A stretch of DNA of 64,000 nt from Pelomicrobium methylotrophicum (GCF_008014345.1 NZ_VPFL01000015.1:1-64000), one strand, 5' to 3'. Counted from the stretch's first letter, positions 6,957-17,339 are shown. Notes: generated from the sequence alone by a model not told the origin. Program-made: numbers and translations.

Positions 6957-8996
6957 TCACCCGGCATACAAGTGGCAGTGCACGGAACGGGTGGCGGACA
7001 ACCTCGTTTCTGCCGGGTAAACCTGCCTGCAGATGTCCATTGCCTTGGGGCAGCGGGGATGGAAATGGCAGCCCGCCGGAGGATTTACTGGAGACGGCAG
7101 GTCGCCCTGGAGTCGGATCACCTCCCGCTGCTTGGCCGGATCGATGGTAGGCACTGCCGAGAGCAGCGCCTGGGTGTAGGGGTGTTGCGGCGCCTTGAGC
7201 ACCTCGTCGACGCTTCCCTGCTCCACGATCCGCCCCAGATAGACCACCGCCACCGCGTGGGCCAGGTGCGCCACCACGCCCATGTTGTGGGTGATGAAGA
7301 GATAAGCGAGCCCCAGCGTCTCCTGCAGTTCGCGCAGCAGGTTGAGAATTTGCGCCTGCACCGACACATCCAGGGCGCTGGTAGGCTCATCGCACACGAT
7401 GAGCTTCGGGTCCACCGCCAAAGCCCGGGCAATCGCGATGCGCTGCCGCTGGCCACCCGAGAACTCGTGGGGGTAACGCAGCCTCGCTTCTTTGGGCAGC
7501 CCCACTCGCTCCAGCAACTCCACGACGCGCCGCTCCCGCTCCTCGCGGGAGCCGCCCACGCCGAGGGCGCGCATCCCTTCCTCAATGATGTCCGCCACGC
7601 GCATGCGCGGGTTGAGGGAAGCATAGGGGTCCTGGAACACGATCTGGAAGGCCCGCCGCAGGGGCCGGAGACGGCGGCGCGAGAGCGCCGTGAGCTCAGA
7701 GTCGCCGAAGCGCACCCGACCAGCCGTGGGCCGGACCAGCTGGAGAATCGCCTTGCCGATGGTGGTCTTTCCAGAGCCCGATTCGCCTACCACGGCCAGC
7801 GTCCGGCCAGGCGGAAGCTCCAGCGATACGCCGTCCACCGCCTTCACATACCCTACAACGCGCTTCAGCACCCCCTTGTAGATGGGGAAATAAACCTTGA
7901 GATCGGAAACCTGAAGAAGCGGGTTCATGGTCTGGAGCCCGGGATTCGCTGCAGATGCCTCCAATGCTCCGATGGGCGCGCCGCAGGTTGCCTTTTCAAC
8001 TCTTTCTGACTCTTGACCCCTGATTCCTGAATCCTGATACAGATGGCATCTCGTCCCCTGCCGCTCTCCGGTCGCTATCCACGCCGGTGCCTGCCGCCGG
8101 CATCGATCCCACGCGTAGTCACAGCGATCCGCAAACCGGCAGCCGACGAATTCCTGGTCAAGAGCCGGCACCGTGCCAGGAATAACCGCCAGAGGCTGAT
8201 GGCGGCTGTGCTCGCTCGGGATCGAGGCGAAGAGCTTTCTCGAGTACGGATGCTTCGGGTTGCTAAAGAAATCTCCGCTTCGCGCCGTCTCAACGATCTG
8301 CCCTGCGTACATGACCGCCACTGTATGCGCCATCTGGGCCACGACGCCGAGATCGTGGGTCACGAGCAGAATGGCCATCCCGGTTTCAGCCTGCAGCCGC
8401 TTGAGCAGGTCCAGTACCTGGGCCTGGATGGTGACATCCAGCGCCGTGGTAGGCTCATCGGCGATGAGCAGGTCCGGCTCCCCGGCCAGCGCCATGGCGA
8501 TCATCACCCGCTGCTTCATCCCGCCGGAGAGCTGAAAGGGATACTCCCCCAATCTGCGCTCCGGATCGGGCATTCCCACTTGAGCAAGCAGCTCGATGCA
8601 GCGGCGCCGCACTGCATCCCCCTTCAAGGAAGTATGGCGCCTGACCGCCTCGCTCAGTTGGTTCCCCACGGTCAGGACGGGATTGAGACTCAGCCCGGGC
8701 TCCTGGAAAATCATCGCCACCCGGCCACCTCGCACGCCCCGCATTTCCGCTTCGGGCAAAGCAAGCAGATCCAGATCGCCGAGCCACACCGAGCCGCTGA
8801 TGATTCGCCCCGCCTCCGGCAACAGCCGCATGATCGACAGTGCTGTCATCGACTTGCCGCAGCCGGATTCGCCGAGCAGCGCGAAAGTCTCGCCGCGGGC
8901 GATCTCGAAATCGACCCCGTCCACCGCCCGCACCGGCGCCGCGTCGGTATCGATCCAGGTCCGGAGGTTTTCAACCCGGAGCAGCGGCGTGCTCAT
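6957..8996 (-). CDS. Peptide/nickel-type ABC transporter, two fused ATP-binding domains
   Basis: A 679-residue protein with two complete OppD/OppF-like ATPases. Half one (about 1-320) has Walker A GESGCGKS, signature LSGGMKQR and Walker B LLIADEPT. Half two (about 355-679) has [16 protein letters not shown] and [12 protein letters not shown]. Each half ends with the Cys-rich oligopeptide-transporter tail ([14 protein letters not shown] and [14 protein letters not shown]). Fused proteins of this layout exist (YejF type). The joint of about 35 residues is unusual: it is read from sequence that looks like a former intergenic gap, and an internal Met could start the second half alone. It powers the permeases at 8993-11500, and its start overlaps the preceding permease by 4 bases. 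Confidence 0.9.
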   Translation of the reverse strand: MSTPLLRVENLRTWIDTDAAPVRAVDGVDFEIARGETFALLGESGCGKSMTALSIMRLLPEAGRIISGSVWLGDLDLLALPEAEMRGVRGGRVAMIFQEPGLSLNPVLTVGNQLSEAVRRHTSLKGDAVRRRCIELLAQVGMPDPERRLGEYPFQLSGGMKQRVMIAMALAGEPDLLIADEPTTALDVTIQAQVLDLLKRLQAETGMAILLVTHDLGVVAQMAHTVAVMYAGQIVETARSGDFFSNPKHPYSRKLFASIPSEHSRHQPLAVIPGTVPALDQEFVGCRFADRCDYAWDRCRRQAPAWIATGERQGTRCHLYQDSGIRGQESERVEKATCGAPIGALEASAANPGLQTMNPLLQVSDLKVYFPIYKGVLKRVVGYVKAVDGVSLELPPGRTLAVVGESGSGKTTIGKAILQLVRPTAGRVRFGDSELTALSRRRLRPLRRAFQIVFQDPYASLNPRMRVADIIEEGMRALGVGGSREERERRVVELLERVGLPKEARLRYPHEFSGGQRQRIAIARALAVDPKLIVCDEPTSALDVSVQAQILNLLRELQETLGLAYLFITHNMGVVAHLAHAVAVVYLGRIVEQGSVDEVLKAPQHPYTQALLSAVPTIDPAKQREVIRLQGDLPSPVNPPAGCHFHPRCPKAMDICRQVYPAETRLSATRSVHCHLYAG

Positions 8997-10441
8997 GCCA
9001 CCCCCTTGACCGCAACCCCGCCGTCCACGCCGCTGCGCATGCGCAGCCGTGGATCGAAGGCGTCGCGCACCGCGTCAGCAAAGAGGTTTGCCGCCAGTAC
9101 CAGCAGGAACATGAAGAAGAAGGCCGAAGCCAGCGACCACCACACCATGGGTTCCCGCGCCATCTCCAGCCGTGCCGCGTTGATCATGGTGCCGAAGCTG
9201 ATCATGGTGGGATCCACCCCGACCCCGATGTAGGACAGCACCGCCTCTGCCAGCACAAGGACGCTAAAGTCCAGTACCACGGCGATCAGGACGATATGCA
9301 TCACGTTGGGGACGATGTGCCGCGTGATGATGCGCAGATCGGCGACCCCGAAGGCATGAGCCGCCTGGATGAACTCCAGCTCCCGCATCTTCAGCGCCTC
9401 TCCGCGCAGCAGCCGGCACAATCCGGTCCAGCTGGTGATTCCGAGGATGAGGCAGAGGAACAGCAGCCGCATGTCCTGGCGCTGGGTGATGGTGGGAAAG
9501 AGCTCGGGGCGAGTCTCGATGTAGACGTGCACCATCAGCACTGCCGCCGCGATCAGGAGCACGCTGGGAATGGAGGAAAGCGTGGTATAGACGTACTGGA
9601 TCACGTCGTCCACCCAGCCGCGAAAGTAGCCCGCCATGATCCCGAGCAAGAGGGCAAAGGGCAGCATTACCAGCGTAGTGAGGGTTCCGATCACGAGCCC
9701 TGTGCGGATGCTCTTGAGGGAAAGATACAGCACGTCCTGTCCCACTTTGTCGGTGCCGAGCACATGGTAATAGGTGCACAGAGAGGCGACGGGGCCTGCC
9801 ACCGCCAGAATGACGGCGAGCGTCACCAGGACCGCGTTCCATTGAACCACCGTCTCGCCCCGCCACAGGGCGCGCCAACCGCCGACGATGCCGACGCCCC
9901 GCCGCCGCGCCACACCCAGGGTGATGAGGCTCGCTGCCGCAAGCCACACGAGCACGGCGCCCAGCCATCCCTTCGCCGCCCGCGCTGCGATGTCCGCCGC
10001 CCGGTCCCGCACGGGGTCCGCCAGGTGCGCACCGCCATACTTCAAGCGCGGAAAATCGCGCACCTGACGTCCGTCCGGCAGCTCAATGGTCTCTTTTGCG
10101 TACAAGTGCGTCGCGAACGGCGCCGAATAAGTCTTCTCTTTTCGCGTGCGCAGGGGTTCGGCAATCCAGTCCAGGACCGAGAGCACCTCCGCGGAATAGA
10201 CCGGCGGTTTCCCCGGTTCGCTCGGCAGCGCGGGCCGGTAATGCAGGGTATCGAGCAGCCCGATGAAGACATAGAACGCCAGCACCGTGGCCGCGGCCAT
10301 GCCGCTGCGGCTGCCTGCCACCCGGCGCCAAGGCAGCCGCAGATGCTCGTGCCGACGCGCGATCCATGCAAAAGCGACAACCACTGCCAGGAGCACGAAC
10401 ACCAGTGCGTCGGTGTAGAGGATTTCGACCTTGAATGCCAT
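8993..10441 (-). CDS. Peptide-type ABC transporter permease, OppC/YejE-like
   Basis: Inner-membrane permease of 482 residues from ATG 10441 (a TTG at 10471 is possible). After a first membrane helix there is a long periplasmic insert and a second hydrophobic segment. The standard permease domain follows from about residue 240, with [10 protein letters not shown], the EAA loop ([20 protein letters not shown]) and the C-terminal FDPRLR. The N-terminal 200 residues are longer than in DppC, like the YejE branch. It overlaps the ATPase gene by 4 bases. Confidence 0.9.
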   Translation of the reverse strand: MAFKVEILYTDALVFVLLAVVVAFAWIARRHEHLRLPWRRVAGSRSGMAAATVLAFYVFIGLLDTLHYRPALPSEPGKPPVYSAEVLSVLDWIAEPLRTRKEKTYSAPFATHLYAKETIELPDGRQVRDFPRLKYGGAHLADPVRDRAADIAARAAKGWLGAVLVWLAAASLITLGVARRRGVGIVGGWRALWRGETVVQWNAVLVTLAVILAVAGPVASLCTYYHVLGTDKVGQDVLYLSLKSIRTGLVIGTLTTLVMLPFALLLGIMAGYFRGWVDDVIQYVYTTLSSIPSVLLIAAAVLMVHVYIETRPELFPTITQRQDMRLLFLCLILGITSWTGLCRLLRGEALKMRELEFIQAAHAFGVADLRIITRHIVPNVMHIVLIAVVLDFSVLVLAEAVLSYIGVGVDPTMISFGTMINAARLEMAREPMVWWSLASAFFFMFLLVLAANLFADAVRDAFDPRLRMRSGVDGGVAVKGVA

Positions 10442-10522
10442 GCTCAGCGGCGTCTTGTCAGCAGCCCACAAGCCAGTCGGTTTGAAACCGTCTCACGGAC
10501 CGTGATGGTTCTTGTTCACTCC

Positions 10523-11500
10523 TCACTCAAACCTCACCCGCGGATCCACCAGCGTGTAGGAAATGTCGGTGAGAATGAGGCCGATGATGTAGAGCACCGA
10601 CCCAAGAAACACCATCGCTCGAACGATAGCGAAGTCCTGGGAATCAATCGCATCGATGGTATAGCTCCCCAGGCCGGGGATGCCGAAGAACGACTCGAAA
10701 ATAAGGCTTCCGAGGAACAGCGCCGGGATCACCACCACGACGCCCGTGAGGATGGGGATCATCGCGTTCTTGAGCACGTGTTTGAAAAGCACGGTCAGCT
10801 CCGAGAGCCCCTTGGCCCGGGCAGTGCGCACGTAGTCCTTGCTGATCTCCTCCAAGAAAATGGTGCGGTACCAGCGGCTGCTTGCCCCGATTCCCGCGAT
10901 GATGCCGATGGCGATCGGCAGGATGAGGAACTTGATGGCCGACGGGCCGCTCTCGTAGCCGGAAATGGGCACCAGGTTCCACACCTTGCCCACCAGATAC
11001 TGGCCGCCGATGATGTAGAACAGGCTCGAGATGGACATCATGACCACGCACAGCACCACCCCCCAGAAGTCCAGGTAGGTCGCGCGGAAGAACGCCATCA
11101 GCAACGCGAAGCTGATGTAGGTTGCCAAGCCAACCACGAAAACGGGCAACGCAATCGCCAGACTCGGCCACATACGGGTGCGGATGTCGTAGCCGATATC
11201 CCGCCCGGCATCAGAGCGCCCGAATTCGAACTTGAACAGCTTCACGGACTTCTGGAAAAAAATGGTGTCCGTGAGCTTGGCCACGCCCTCGGCGTCCGCG
11301 TTGTATAGCAGCGGCTTGTCGTAGCCGCGCTCCTCCTTCCATTTCTGGATAGCCTCGGGAGTTACGCGCTTCACCCCGAGGTGAAGCCGCGCCATGTCGT
11401 CCGGCGTATTGACCACGAAGAACAGCGTGAACGTGATGACATTGACCCCGATGAGGATCGGGATCGCGTAAAGGATGCGGCGGATGATGTAGGCGATCAT
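10523..11500 (-). CDS. Peptide-type ABC transporter permease, OppB/YejB-like
   Basis: A 325-residue inner-membrane protein beginning with the classical OppB N-terminus (YIIRRILYAIPILIGVNVITF). The EAA loop (RTARAKGLSELTVLFKHVLKNAMIPI) and the C-terminal DPRVRFE mark the family. About six membrane helices can be traced. It pairs with the OppC-like protein to form the channel. Its start overlaps the substrate-binding protein gene by 4 bases, so receptor and permease are translationally coupled. Confidence 0.92.
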   Translation of the reverse strand: MIAYIIRRILYAIPILIGVNVITFTLFFVVNTPDDMARLHLGVKRVTPEAIQKWKEERGYDKPLLYNADAEGVAKLTDTIFFQKSVKLFKFEFGRSDAGRDIGYDIRTRMWPSLAIALPVFVVGLATYISFALLMAFFRATYLDFWGVVLCVVMMSISSLFYIIGGQYLVGKVWNLVPISGYESGPSAIKFLILPIAIGIIAGIGASSRWYRTIFLEEISKDYVRTARAKGLSELTVLFKHVLKNAMIPILTGVVVVIPALFLGSLIFESFFGIPGLGSYTIDAIDSQDFAIVRAMVFLGSVLYIIGLILTDISYTLVDPRVRFE

Positions 11501-13686
11501 GCAGCCGTCCGATCCACGGCCCCCTTGGCCGTGCTACGCTCGCGCCGCCGGTAAACCGCGATTGCCGGCACCACGCTCGCGACCAGGAGCCCCGCCATCA
11601 GGACGAGCGGCCAGACCACCGGCTGGTTCCACTCCCGGCGCTTGCGTTCCCGCAGCTGCGGATCGATGCGTTGGTACTTGAGCCCGTTGTTGGCCATCTG
11701 GTTCGGCTTGCGGTTATAGACCCACGCGTGGTGTAGGGTGTAGTCCTTCGGATAGAAGAACCACATCCAAGGCGCGTCGCGCCGCACAATTTCCAGCATT
11801 CGGTCGATGAGCGCCTGCCGCTCCGGCCCGTTGTCCATGTTTTTCATCCGGTCGAACAGCCGGTTGAACTCTGGGTTGTCGTAGTTCGAATAGTTGGGGC
11901 CGTTGCCGTTGGTCTTCACCGCGCTCTCAGGACCGTTTAGCAGGAAAAAGAAGTTCTCCGGATCCGGGTAGTCGGCGTTCCAGCCGTAGAAGAAGAGCTG
12001 AACGGCGCCGTTTCGCACTTTGTCCTGGAAGCGGTTGTAGTCGGTGGCCCGGATCACGAGCTGGATGTTGAGCTTCTGGAACTGCTTGGTCAGCCAATCG
12101 AGCCGGGGTTTGTCGCCTGGACCCCGGGCAGTGGTGTCGAAGTAGAGGGTGAGTGGCTGGCCGGTTTGGGCGTCCCGGCCGTCGGGATAGCCAGCCTCGG
12201 CGAGAAGCCGCTTCGCTTCCTCGAGCGGCTTGCGTTTCGGCCTCCCATCCACCCAATCGTACACGTAGGGGTTGATCGCCTCCGGCCCCTCCCGGTAGCC
12301 GAAAATCCCCGGCGGAATGGGTCCCTGGGCCGGAATGCCGCGACCGTTCAGGAAGATGGAGATGAACTCCTCCACATCAAAAGCGATGGAAATCGCCTGC
12401 CGCAGCTTCCTGGCGCGCTCGCTCGCGCCCCCTACCACCGGATCCAGCATGTTGAAGCCCATGTAAAAGACGCTGGTGGCCACCGAAGTCTGAAGTTGAA
12501 TGCCACGGCGGCGCATGTCTTCCGTCAGGGTTATCTCCCCACCGCTGGTAAATTGCACCGCCTGGTCGAAGGTGTCCGAGGTAATGCCCGAGGCGTCGTA
12601 GTAGCCTTGCAGAAACTTGTTCCAGTAGGGGATGCTCTCCTTCTCCAGGCTGAACACGACCTTGTCGATGAAGGGTAGGGGCTTCCCCGCATCGTCGAGC
12701 AGCCCCGCTTCCCGGTCGCCCGGCTCCCCTTCCGACGGGTATACCTCGCCCTTGTAGTAGGGATTACGCTCCAGCACCATCTTCCGGTTGGGATCGTTCA
12801 CTGTGAGCATGTACGGACCCGTGCCCACGGGGTACCAGTCCAGCACGATGTTCTTCTCGGCCAGGCCGGGCTGGGAGTAGAAGCGGTCCGCCTCCCAAGG
12901 CACCGGAGCGAAAAAAGGCATCGCAAGCCAGTACACGAACTGGGGGTACTTTCCCTTGATCTTGATGCGGTAGGTGTAGCGGTCCACAAGTTCCACGCCA
13001 GCGAGCGGGTAGCGGCGCAGGTCGAGGAACCGCTCATTGTCCCCCAGCCGCTCGGCGGCTTGGCGCAGGGTCTGGACATACTCCCGCATCCCCACGATGT
13101 AGTTGGTCATGAGCCCTAGGATCGGCGAGTGAAGCCGCGGGTGGGCAAGCCGCTTGATCTGGTACACGTAATCCTCGGCCGTCAGCTCCCGGGTCCCCGT
13201 GTGCTTGAAGTCGCCGAGCGTGTCGATGCCCTTGAGCTCCTCGGGGGTAAGCCGGAAGTAGAGCGGTTCGCCCTTCGCATCGCGGGCGAAGGCAGGATGC
13301 GGCTGGTAGAGGATGCCTTTCTTGATGCGGATCTCGTAAACCGTGTACGCCACCTTCGATGAATCCACGTCTTGGGGCAGGCGGCGTCCCTCCGCGTCGA
13401 AGTACTGGGGCACGGGGACCGCCTCGGCGGCGAAAGGGATCAGCTCATAAGGCCGCTTGAAGTAGTGATACTGCAGCGGGGGCTGGTAGATCTGGTTGAT
13501 GAATACGTACTCGTTCTCCGAGTACGACTGGACCGGGTCCAGATGCTTCGGCCGTTCGGTGAAAGCCGAGTAGAGGATGTTCTTCCCCGATTCGGAGGCG
13601 GGATAGGGGTTGTTCCAGGGGGAACCGCCGCACGACGCTCCCGCGAGCGCCACCAGAACCACGAGCAGCCGGCTGGAAGACCTCAT
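11497..13686 (-). CDS. Peptide-type ABC substrate-binding protein with C-terminal membrane anchor
   Basis: A 729-residue SBP family 5 receptor from ATG 13686. The N-terminus is a signal peptide ending near LAGASCGG, which resembles a lipobox but lacks the usual Leu at -3. Family features include PKHLDPVQSYSENEY, GTGPYML and the closing YPKDYTLHHAWVYN. It is longer than DppA/OppA (about 540), with insertions around residues 70-170. The C-terminus adds a hydrophobic segment (WPLVLMAGLLVASVVPAIAVY) and an Arg-rich tail, so the receptor is probably held in the inner membrane rather than free in the periplasm. First gene of the operon; the ligand cannot be named. Confidence 0.88.
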   Translation of the reverse strand: MRSSSRLLVVLVALAGASCGGSPWNNPYPASESGKNILYSAFTERPKHLDPVQSYSENEYVFINQIYQPPLQYHYFKRPYELIPFAAEAVPVPQYFDAEGRRLPQDVDSSKVAYTVYEIRIKKGILYQPHPAFARDAKGEPLYFRLTPEELKGIDTLGDFKHTGTRELTAEDYVYQIKRLAHPRLHSPILGLMTNYIVGMREYVQTLRQAAERLGDNERFLDLRRYPLAGVELVDRYTYRIKIKGKYPQFVYWLAMPFFAPVPWEADRFYSQPGLAEKNIVLDWYPVGTGPYMLTVNDPNRKMVLERNPYYKGEVYPSEGEPGDREAGLLDDAGKPLPFIDKVVFSLEKESIPYWNKFLQGYYDASGITSDTFDQAVQFTSGGEITLTEDMRRRGIQLQTSVATSVFYMGFNMLDPVVGGASERARKLRQAISIAFDVEEFISIFLNGRGIPAQGPIPPGIFGYREGPEAINPYVYDWVDGRPKRKPLEEAKRLLAEAGYPDGRDAQTGQPLTLYFDTTARGPGDKPRLDWLTKQFQKLNIQLVIRATDYNRFQDKVRNGAVQLFFYGWNADYPDPENFFFLLNGPESAVKTNGNGPNYSNYDNPEFNRLFDRMKNMDNGPERQALIDRMLEIVRRDAPWMWFFYPKDYTLHHAWVYNRKPNQMANNGLKYQRIDPQLRERKRREWNQPVVWPLVLMAGLLVASVVPAIAVYRRRERSTAKGAVDRTAA

Positions 13687-13753
13687 GGACAAAGCAGTCT
13701 AGCTTAAAACCGTCGCGCCGGCCACGCGCGGGCGGCAGGCAGCGAGATTACGG

Positions 13754-13759
13754 TATAAT
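13754..13759 (+). promoter_or_regulatory. -10 element upstream of fabI
   Basis: A perfect TATAAT lies 65 bases before the fabI start in the divergent region between the transporter operon and fabI. The expected -35 position is G-rich and does not match TTGACA. Confidence 0.5.
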
Positions 13760-13823
13760 TTGAGCTTCCCGCGCGCCTGGCGTTCCGCGGAAGAAAAACG
13801 GTAACCCCTTCAAGGCCTTCATC

Positions 13824-14606
13824 ATGGGATTCCTAGCCGGACGACGCATCCTGATCTGCGGCCTTTTGAGCCAGCGCTCGATCGCTTATGGCATCGCCGC
13901 CGCCATGAAGCGGGAGGGTGCTGAGCTCGCCTTCACCTACCAGAACGAGAAAGTGCGCGACCGCGTCGAGCCGCTCGCCCGGGAATTCGGCAGCGATCTC
14001 GTCTTTCCTTGCGATGTGGCAAGCGACGAGGAGATCGACCGGCTGTTCACGGCACTCGGAAAGCACTGGGACGGCCTGGACGGGATCGTACACTCCATTG
14101 CCTACGCGCCCCGGGAGGCGCTCTCCGGCGATTACTTAGAAACGCTCACCCGTGAGGCCTTTCGGATCGCCCACGACGTCTCCAGCTACTCGTTCGCCGC
14201 GCTAGCGAAAGCCGGGCTGCCCCTGATGGAAGGCCGTCCCGCCGCGCTGCTCACCCTCTCGTACCTGGGAGCGCTGCGGGCCATGCCGAACTACAACGTG
14301 ATGGGCGTGGCCAAGGCGAGCCTGGAAGCGAACGTTCGATTCATGGCCTTCTCGCTGGGCCGCAAGGGCATCCGCGTCAACGCCATTTCCGCCGGCCCCA
14401 TCAAGACGCTCGCGGCCGCCGGCATCGCGGGCTTTGGAAAGCTCTTGAACGCCACTGAGCAGTGGGCACCGCTCAAGCGCAACGTGACCATCGAAGAGGT
14501 GGGAAACGCCGCGGCCTTCCTGTGCAGCGACCTCGCCAGCGGCATCACCGGCGAAACGCTCTACGTGGACGCTGGCTTCAACATCACCGCGTTCGGGGAC
14601 ATGTAA
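13824..14606 (+). CDS. fabI: Enoyl-[acyl-carrier-protein] reductase (NADH)
   Basis: Reduces trans-2-enoyl-ACP in each cycle of type II fatty acid synthesis. It is 260 residues, the usual FabI length. FabI-specific features: the N-terminal [13 protein letters not shown] nucleotide loop and the active-site Tyr147 (TLSYLGA), Tyr157 and Lys164 (NYNVMGVAK), spaced as Tyr-x6-Lys. The motif after it ([10 protein letters not shown]) and the C-terminal [10 protein letters not shown] also match. It converges on ppiD with only 7 bases between the stops. Confidence 0.96.
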   Translation: MGFLAGRRILICGLLSQRSIAYGIAAAMKREGAELAFTYQNEKVRDRVEPLAREFGSDLVFPCDVASDEEIDRLFTALGKHWDGLDGIVHSIAYAPREALSGDYLETLTREAFRIAHDVSSYSFAALAKAGLPLMEGRPAALLTLSYLGALRAMPNYNVMGVAKASLEANVRFMAFSLGRKGIRVNAISAGPIKTLAAAGIAGFGKLLNATEQWAPLKRNVTIEEVGNAAAFLCSDLASGITGETLYVDAGFNITAFGDM

Positions 14607-14613
14607 CCTGCCC

Positions 14614-16518
14614 TCAGCCTCGTGGCTCCGTGCCGGCCTGCAGCCACTCGCGGTTAATCTTGACTTTGGCTTGGCTGCGCACGCTTTCGAGGAAAGCCTT
14701 GTACTCCTCCTGAGCCAGCAGTTGGCTAAGCTGCTGGGCCCACGCCTGGCGCTTTGGGGCGTCGATCTCGCCGATGTCGATCACCTTGCTCACCCGGTAG
14801 AGAGCAAAACCGCCCTCGGGCATCTGAACGCCCACGTAGGCAGGAAGCTGACCCGCGGGCACGCGGAACACGTCCCGCACCGCATCTTGCGGTAGTCCAT
14901 GGGGTTGCTGGCGGCTCACTGTAATGGGTCTACTCCAAGGCAGATCCACGGCCTCACCCTGGGTAAGCTTCGCCAGGAGCGCCTGGCCTTCCTTCGCCGC
15001 CATCTCCGCCGCGCGCTCCCGCTTGAGCCGTTGCACGATCTCCTGCCTCACCTCCTCGAACGGACGTGTTGCTGCAGGCTTGTGCTCGACCACCCGAACC
15101 GCCACCAAAGTATTGGGGCGGACCTCGATCGCTTCCGTGTTCCTATGCTCCTTGATCGCATCGTCCGAAAACATGGCTTCGAGCAGTCGCTCGTTCACTG
15201 GGAAGGGGGCCCCCATGCCGTTACGCCCGATCCACCCGCTCGTCTCCACCTGCAGTCCTAGGGCCTCGGCAGCGGGCTTGAGGCTTTCGCTCTGCTCGTA
15301 CACCAGGTTGCTGAACTGCTCGGCCACCTCGGACAGACGGCGGCTTGCCTTCTGACGCCGCACCTCCCGCTCGATCGCCTGCTTCACCTCGGCGAGCGGA
15401 CGCACCGTGCTCTCTTTGATCTCGTTCAGCTTGATCACGTGGTAGCCGAACTCGCTTTCCACCGGTCCCCGGATTTCACCCGGCTTCATGCTGAAGACTG
15501 CGTCGTCGAAAGATTTCACCATCGTTCCGCGCTGGAACAAGCCGAGGTCACCCCCTTTGCCCGCGGACCCCGGATCGTCAGAATATTTTCTCGCCAGCTC
15601 GGCAAAGCGTCCCGGATCCTTCTGCGCCTGGGCCAGGATGCTCTCCGCCTTCTTGCGCGCCGCGGCCCGCTCTTCGCTGCTAGCTCCGGCGCCAACTTTG
15701 ACCAGGATATGGCTCGCGGCTCGTTCCTCAGGAGCCCCGAACTCGGCCTTGTGCGACTCGTAATAGGCTTTGATTTCGTCCTCGCTGACTTGGACTTTGG
15801 CTTCCAGCGTGTCGGGGGACAGCACCAGGTAGTCCACCTTCACCTGCTCAGGCACACGAAACTCGCCAGCGTGCGAGTCGTAGTAGCCCTTCGCCGCTGC
15901 CTCGTCCACCGACACCCGTGAGAGGTACTGCTCGGTGGAAAGCGTGTACTGGCTCACCTCCCGCTTCTGCTCAGCGATGCGAATGATGCGTTCCACGATG
16001 GGCTTGGTCACGAAATCGAAACCGGAGAACGGGTCGCCGAGCTGCCGGATCATCACCTCCTGCCGCACACGCTCCTCGAACACGACCGGCGTAAGGCCCC
16101 GCTGGCGCAGCAGGAACTCGTAGCGCTCCTGGGAAAATTGGCCGTCTTTGTGAAAGGTTTCGATATTCTTGATCAAGTCGACAAGCTGCGCGTCCGGGAC
16201 TGCAAAGCCCAGCGCCCGGGCTCGCGTGAGCAGCAGCCGTTGCTGCACCAGCTGCTCCAGCACCGCCTGCCGCAACTGGGCGCTGCCGAGCATGGAGGCG
16301 TCGACCTGCCCCCTGAGCGCCTCCCGCAGCCGCTCCTGCTCCTCCCGCAGCGCTTCCTCGAACTCCCGCTGGGTGATGGCAGTCCCGTCCACCTCGGCCA
16401 CCTCTGCGGTATTACCGGACATGCGGTAGGACTCCACGCCCCACAACGCGAACGGGATGATGATGAGGATCAGAACGACCTGGACGATGCGCTTCCGGTT
16501 GCGGACGAAATCGAACAT
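14614..16518 (-). CDS. ppiD: Periplasmic chaperone PpiD (SurA_N / rotamase)
   Basis: Membrane-anchored periplasmic folding factor near the Sec translocon. The 634-residue protein starts with a short cytoplasmic tail and one membrane helix (about 12-30, VQVVLILIIIPFALWG), followed by a SurA-like chaperone region and a parvulin domain (about 265-365; ASHILVKV, FAELARKYSDDPGSAGKGGDLG, FGYHVIKL). Length is close to E. coli PpiD (623). As in many proteobacteria it follows hupB, here separated by two tRNA genes. Confidence 0.93.
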   Translation of the reverse strand: MFDFVRNRKRIVQVVLILIIIPFALWGVESYRMSGNTAEVAEVDGTAITQREFEEALREEQERLREALRGQVDASMLGSAQLRQAVLEQLVQQRLLLTRARALGFAVPDAQLVDLIKNIETFHKDGQFSQERYEFLLRQRGLTPVVFEERVRQEVMIRQLGDPFSGFDFVTKPIVERIIRIAEQKREVSQYTLSTEQYLSRVSVDEAAAKGYYDSHAGEFRVPEQVKVDYLVLSPDTLEAKVQVSEDEIKAYYESHKAEFGAPEERAASHILVKVGAGASSEERAAARKKAESILAQAQKDPGRFAELARKYSDDPGSAGKGGDLGLFQRGTMVKSFDDAVFSMKPGEIRGPVESEFGYHVIKLNEIKESTVRPLAEVKQAIEREVRRQKASRRLSEVAEQFSNLVYEQSESLKPAAEALGLQVETSGWIGRNGMGAPFPVNERLLEAMFSDDAIKEHRNTEAIEVRPNTLVAVRVVEHKPAATRPFEEVRQEIVQRLKRERAAEMAAKEGQALLAKLTQGEAVDLPWSRPITVSRQQPHGLPQDAVRDVFRVPAGQLPAYVGVQMPEGGFALYRVSKVIDIGEIDAPKRQAWAQQLSQLLAQEEYKAFLESVRSQAKVKINREWLQAGTEPRG

Positions 16519-16631
16519 GCGCTAGACCCGGGTACAGTAGACGGTGAATGGCCAATGATAAATCCAGACCAGGCTCGATACCATCCGTGGCCTGGCGATT
16601 CCCCCTTCCTTCACCCTTTACTTCACGGAAG

Positions 16632-16660
16632 AAAAAAGGGGCGAACTTGCGTTCGCCCCT
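16632..16660 (-). terminator. Rho-independent terminator after tRNA-Asp
   Basis: A perfect 10-bp stem (16637-16646 with 16651-16660, loop TTGC) is followed on the minus strand by six T residues. It ends the tRNA transcript upstream of ppiD. Confidence 0.85.
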
Positions 16661-16669
16661 GGATGCATT

Positions 16670-16746
16670 TGGCGGAGTGGACGGGACTCGAACCCGCGAC
16701 CCCCGGCGTGACAGGCCGGTATTCTAACCGACTGAACTACCACTCC
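16670..16746 (-). tRNA. tRNA-Asp (anticodon GTC)
   Basis: A 77-base gene with encoded CCA (16670-16672 on the complement). The acceptor stem is GGAGTGG/CCACTCC, the anticodon loop reads CTGTCAC with GTC, and the T arm is GGGTTCGAGTCCC. A terminator follows directly. Confidence 0.97.
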
Positions 16747-16772
16747 TGAAGAATCGAAATTCCTATCTTTGC

Positions 16773-16848
16773 TGGTGGGTGCTGAGAGGTTCGAACTCCC
16801 GACTTTCGCCTTGTAAGGGCGACGCTCTACCCACTGAGCTAAGCACCC
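16773..16848 (-). tRNA. tRNA-Val (anticodon TAC)
   Basis: A 76-base gene with encoded CCA. Acceptor GGGTGCT/AGCACCC, D arm AGCTCAGTGGGTAGAGC, anticodon TAC at 16813-16815 of the complement, and T arm GGAGTTCGAACCT. It shares a transcription unit with tRNA-Asp and follows hupB. It is not the target of the integrated element, which used the CAC isoacceptor. Confidence 0.97.
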
Positions 16849-16892
16849 GGGACACCCCGAGGGTGCGGCTCGGGGCGTCGCTTCGAAGCGCG

Positions 16893-17165
16893 TTAGTTTA
16901 TCGCATCTTTCAGTGCTTTACCAGCGCGGAACTTGGGCGACTTGGTGGCCCGGATTTTGATCTCGGCGCCTGTGCGCGGGTTGCGGCCGGTGCGAGCGGC
17001 CCGTTTGCTCACGTAAAACGTTCCGAAACCGACCAGCGTCACCGTGCCGCCCTTTTTAAGCGTCCCGGTGACGGTATCGATCATTGCATCAAGAGCGCGC
17101 CCGGCCGTGGCCTTGGATACGTCGGCGCGCGCCGCGATCGCGTCAATGAGTTCTGCCTTGTTCAT
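16893..17165 (-). CDS. hupB: DNA-binding protein HU, beta-type
   Basis: A 90-residue histone-like nucleoid protein from ATG 17165 ([11 protein letters not shown]); an upstream extension is not HU-like. The DNA-binding arm signature [21 protein letters not shown] is present, and the protein ends KALKDAIN. It follows lon as in other beta- and gammaproteobacteria but has its own strong promoter. Confidence 0.97.
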   Translation of the reverse strand: MNKAELIDAIAARADVSKATAGRALDAMIDTVTGTLKKGGTVTLVGFGTFYVSKRAARTGRNPRTGAEIKIRATKSPKFRAGKALKDAIN

Positions 17166-17231
17166 ATGGTGAATCCTTCCGTGAAAACGAGGGCGAAGGA
17201 AAAGCGATAGGAGGAAGACTCCTGCCTTGGT

Positions 17232-17260
17232 TTTATAGCAAGCGCCCCTGCCTGGGTCAA
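17232..17260 (-). promoter_or_regulatory. Sigma70 promoter of hupB
   Basis: On the minus strand TTGACC (17260-17255) and TATAAA (17237-17232) are separated by exactly 17 bases, 66 bases before the hupB start codon. This is the best-formed promoter in the window. Confidence 0.8.
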
Positions 17261-17302
17261 CCAACGTAAAGACGTGCGCGAAAGCTCATCACCATCAGCG
17301 CA

Positions 17303-17339
17303 CAAAAAGAAAAGGCGCAGCGCAACAGCCTGCGCCTTT
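17303..17339 (-). terminator. Rho-independent terminator after lon
   Basis: A 10-bp stem (17311-17320 with 17330-17339) around a 9-base loop, followed on the minus strand by TCTTTTTG. It lies 18 bases after the lon stop and separates lon from hupB. Confidence 0.85.

Noticed and set aside
8840-11308. Long plus-strand open frame (over 800 codons) opposite the ABC operon
   Set aside because: It is antisense to two well-supported permease and ATPase genes, rich in His/Arg/Gln/Asp, and resembles no family; a typical high-GC shadow frame.
16881-16893. CGCTTCGAAGCG palindrome and nearby hairpin after hupB
   Set aside because: Short, with no T run; not enough to call a terminator or operator.
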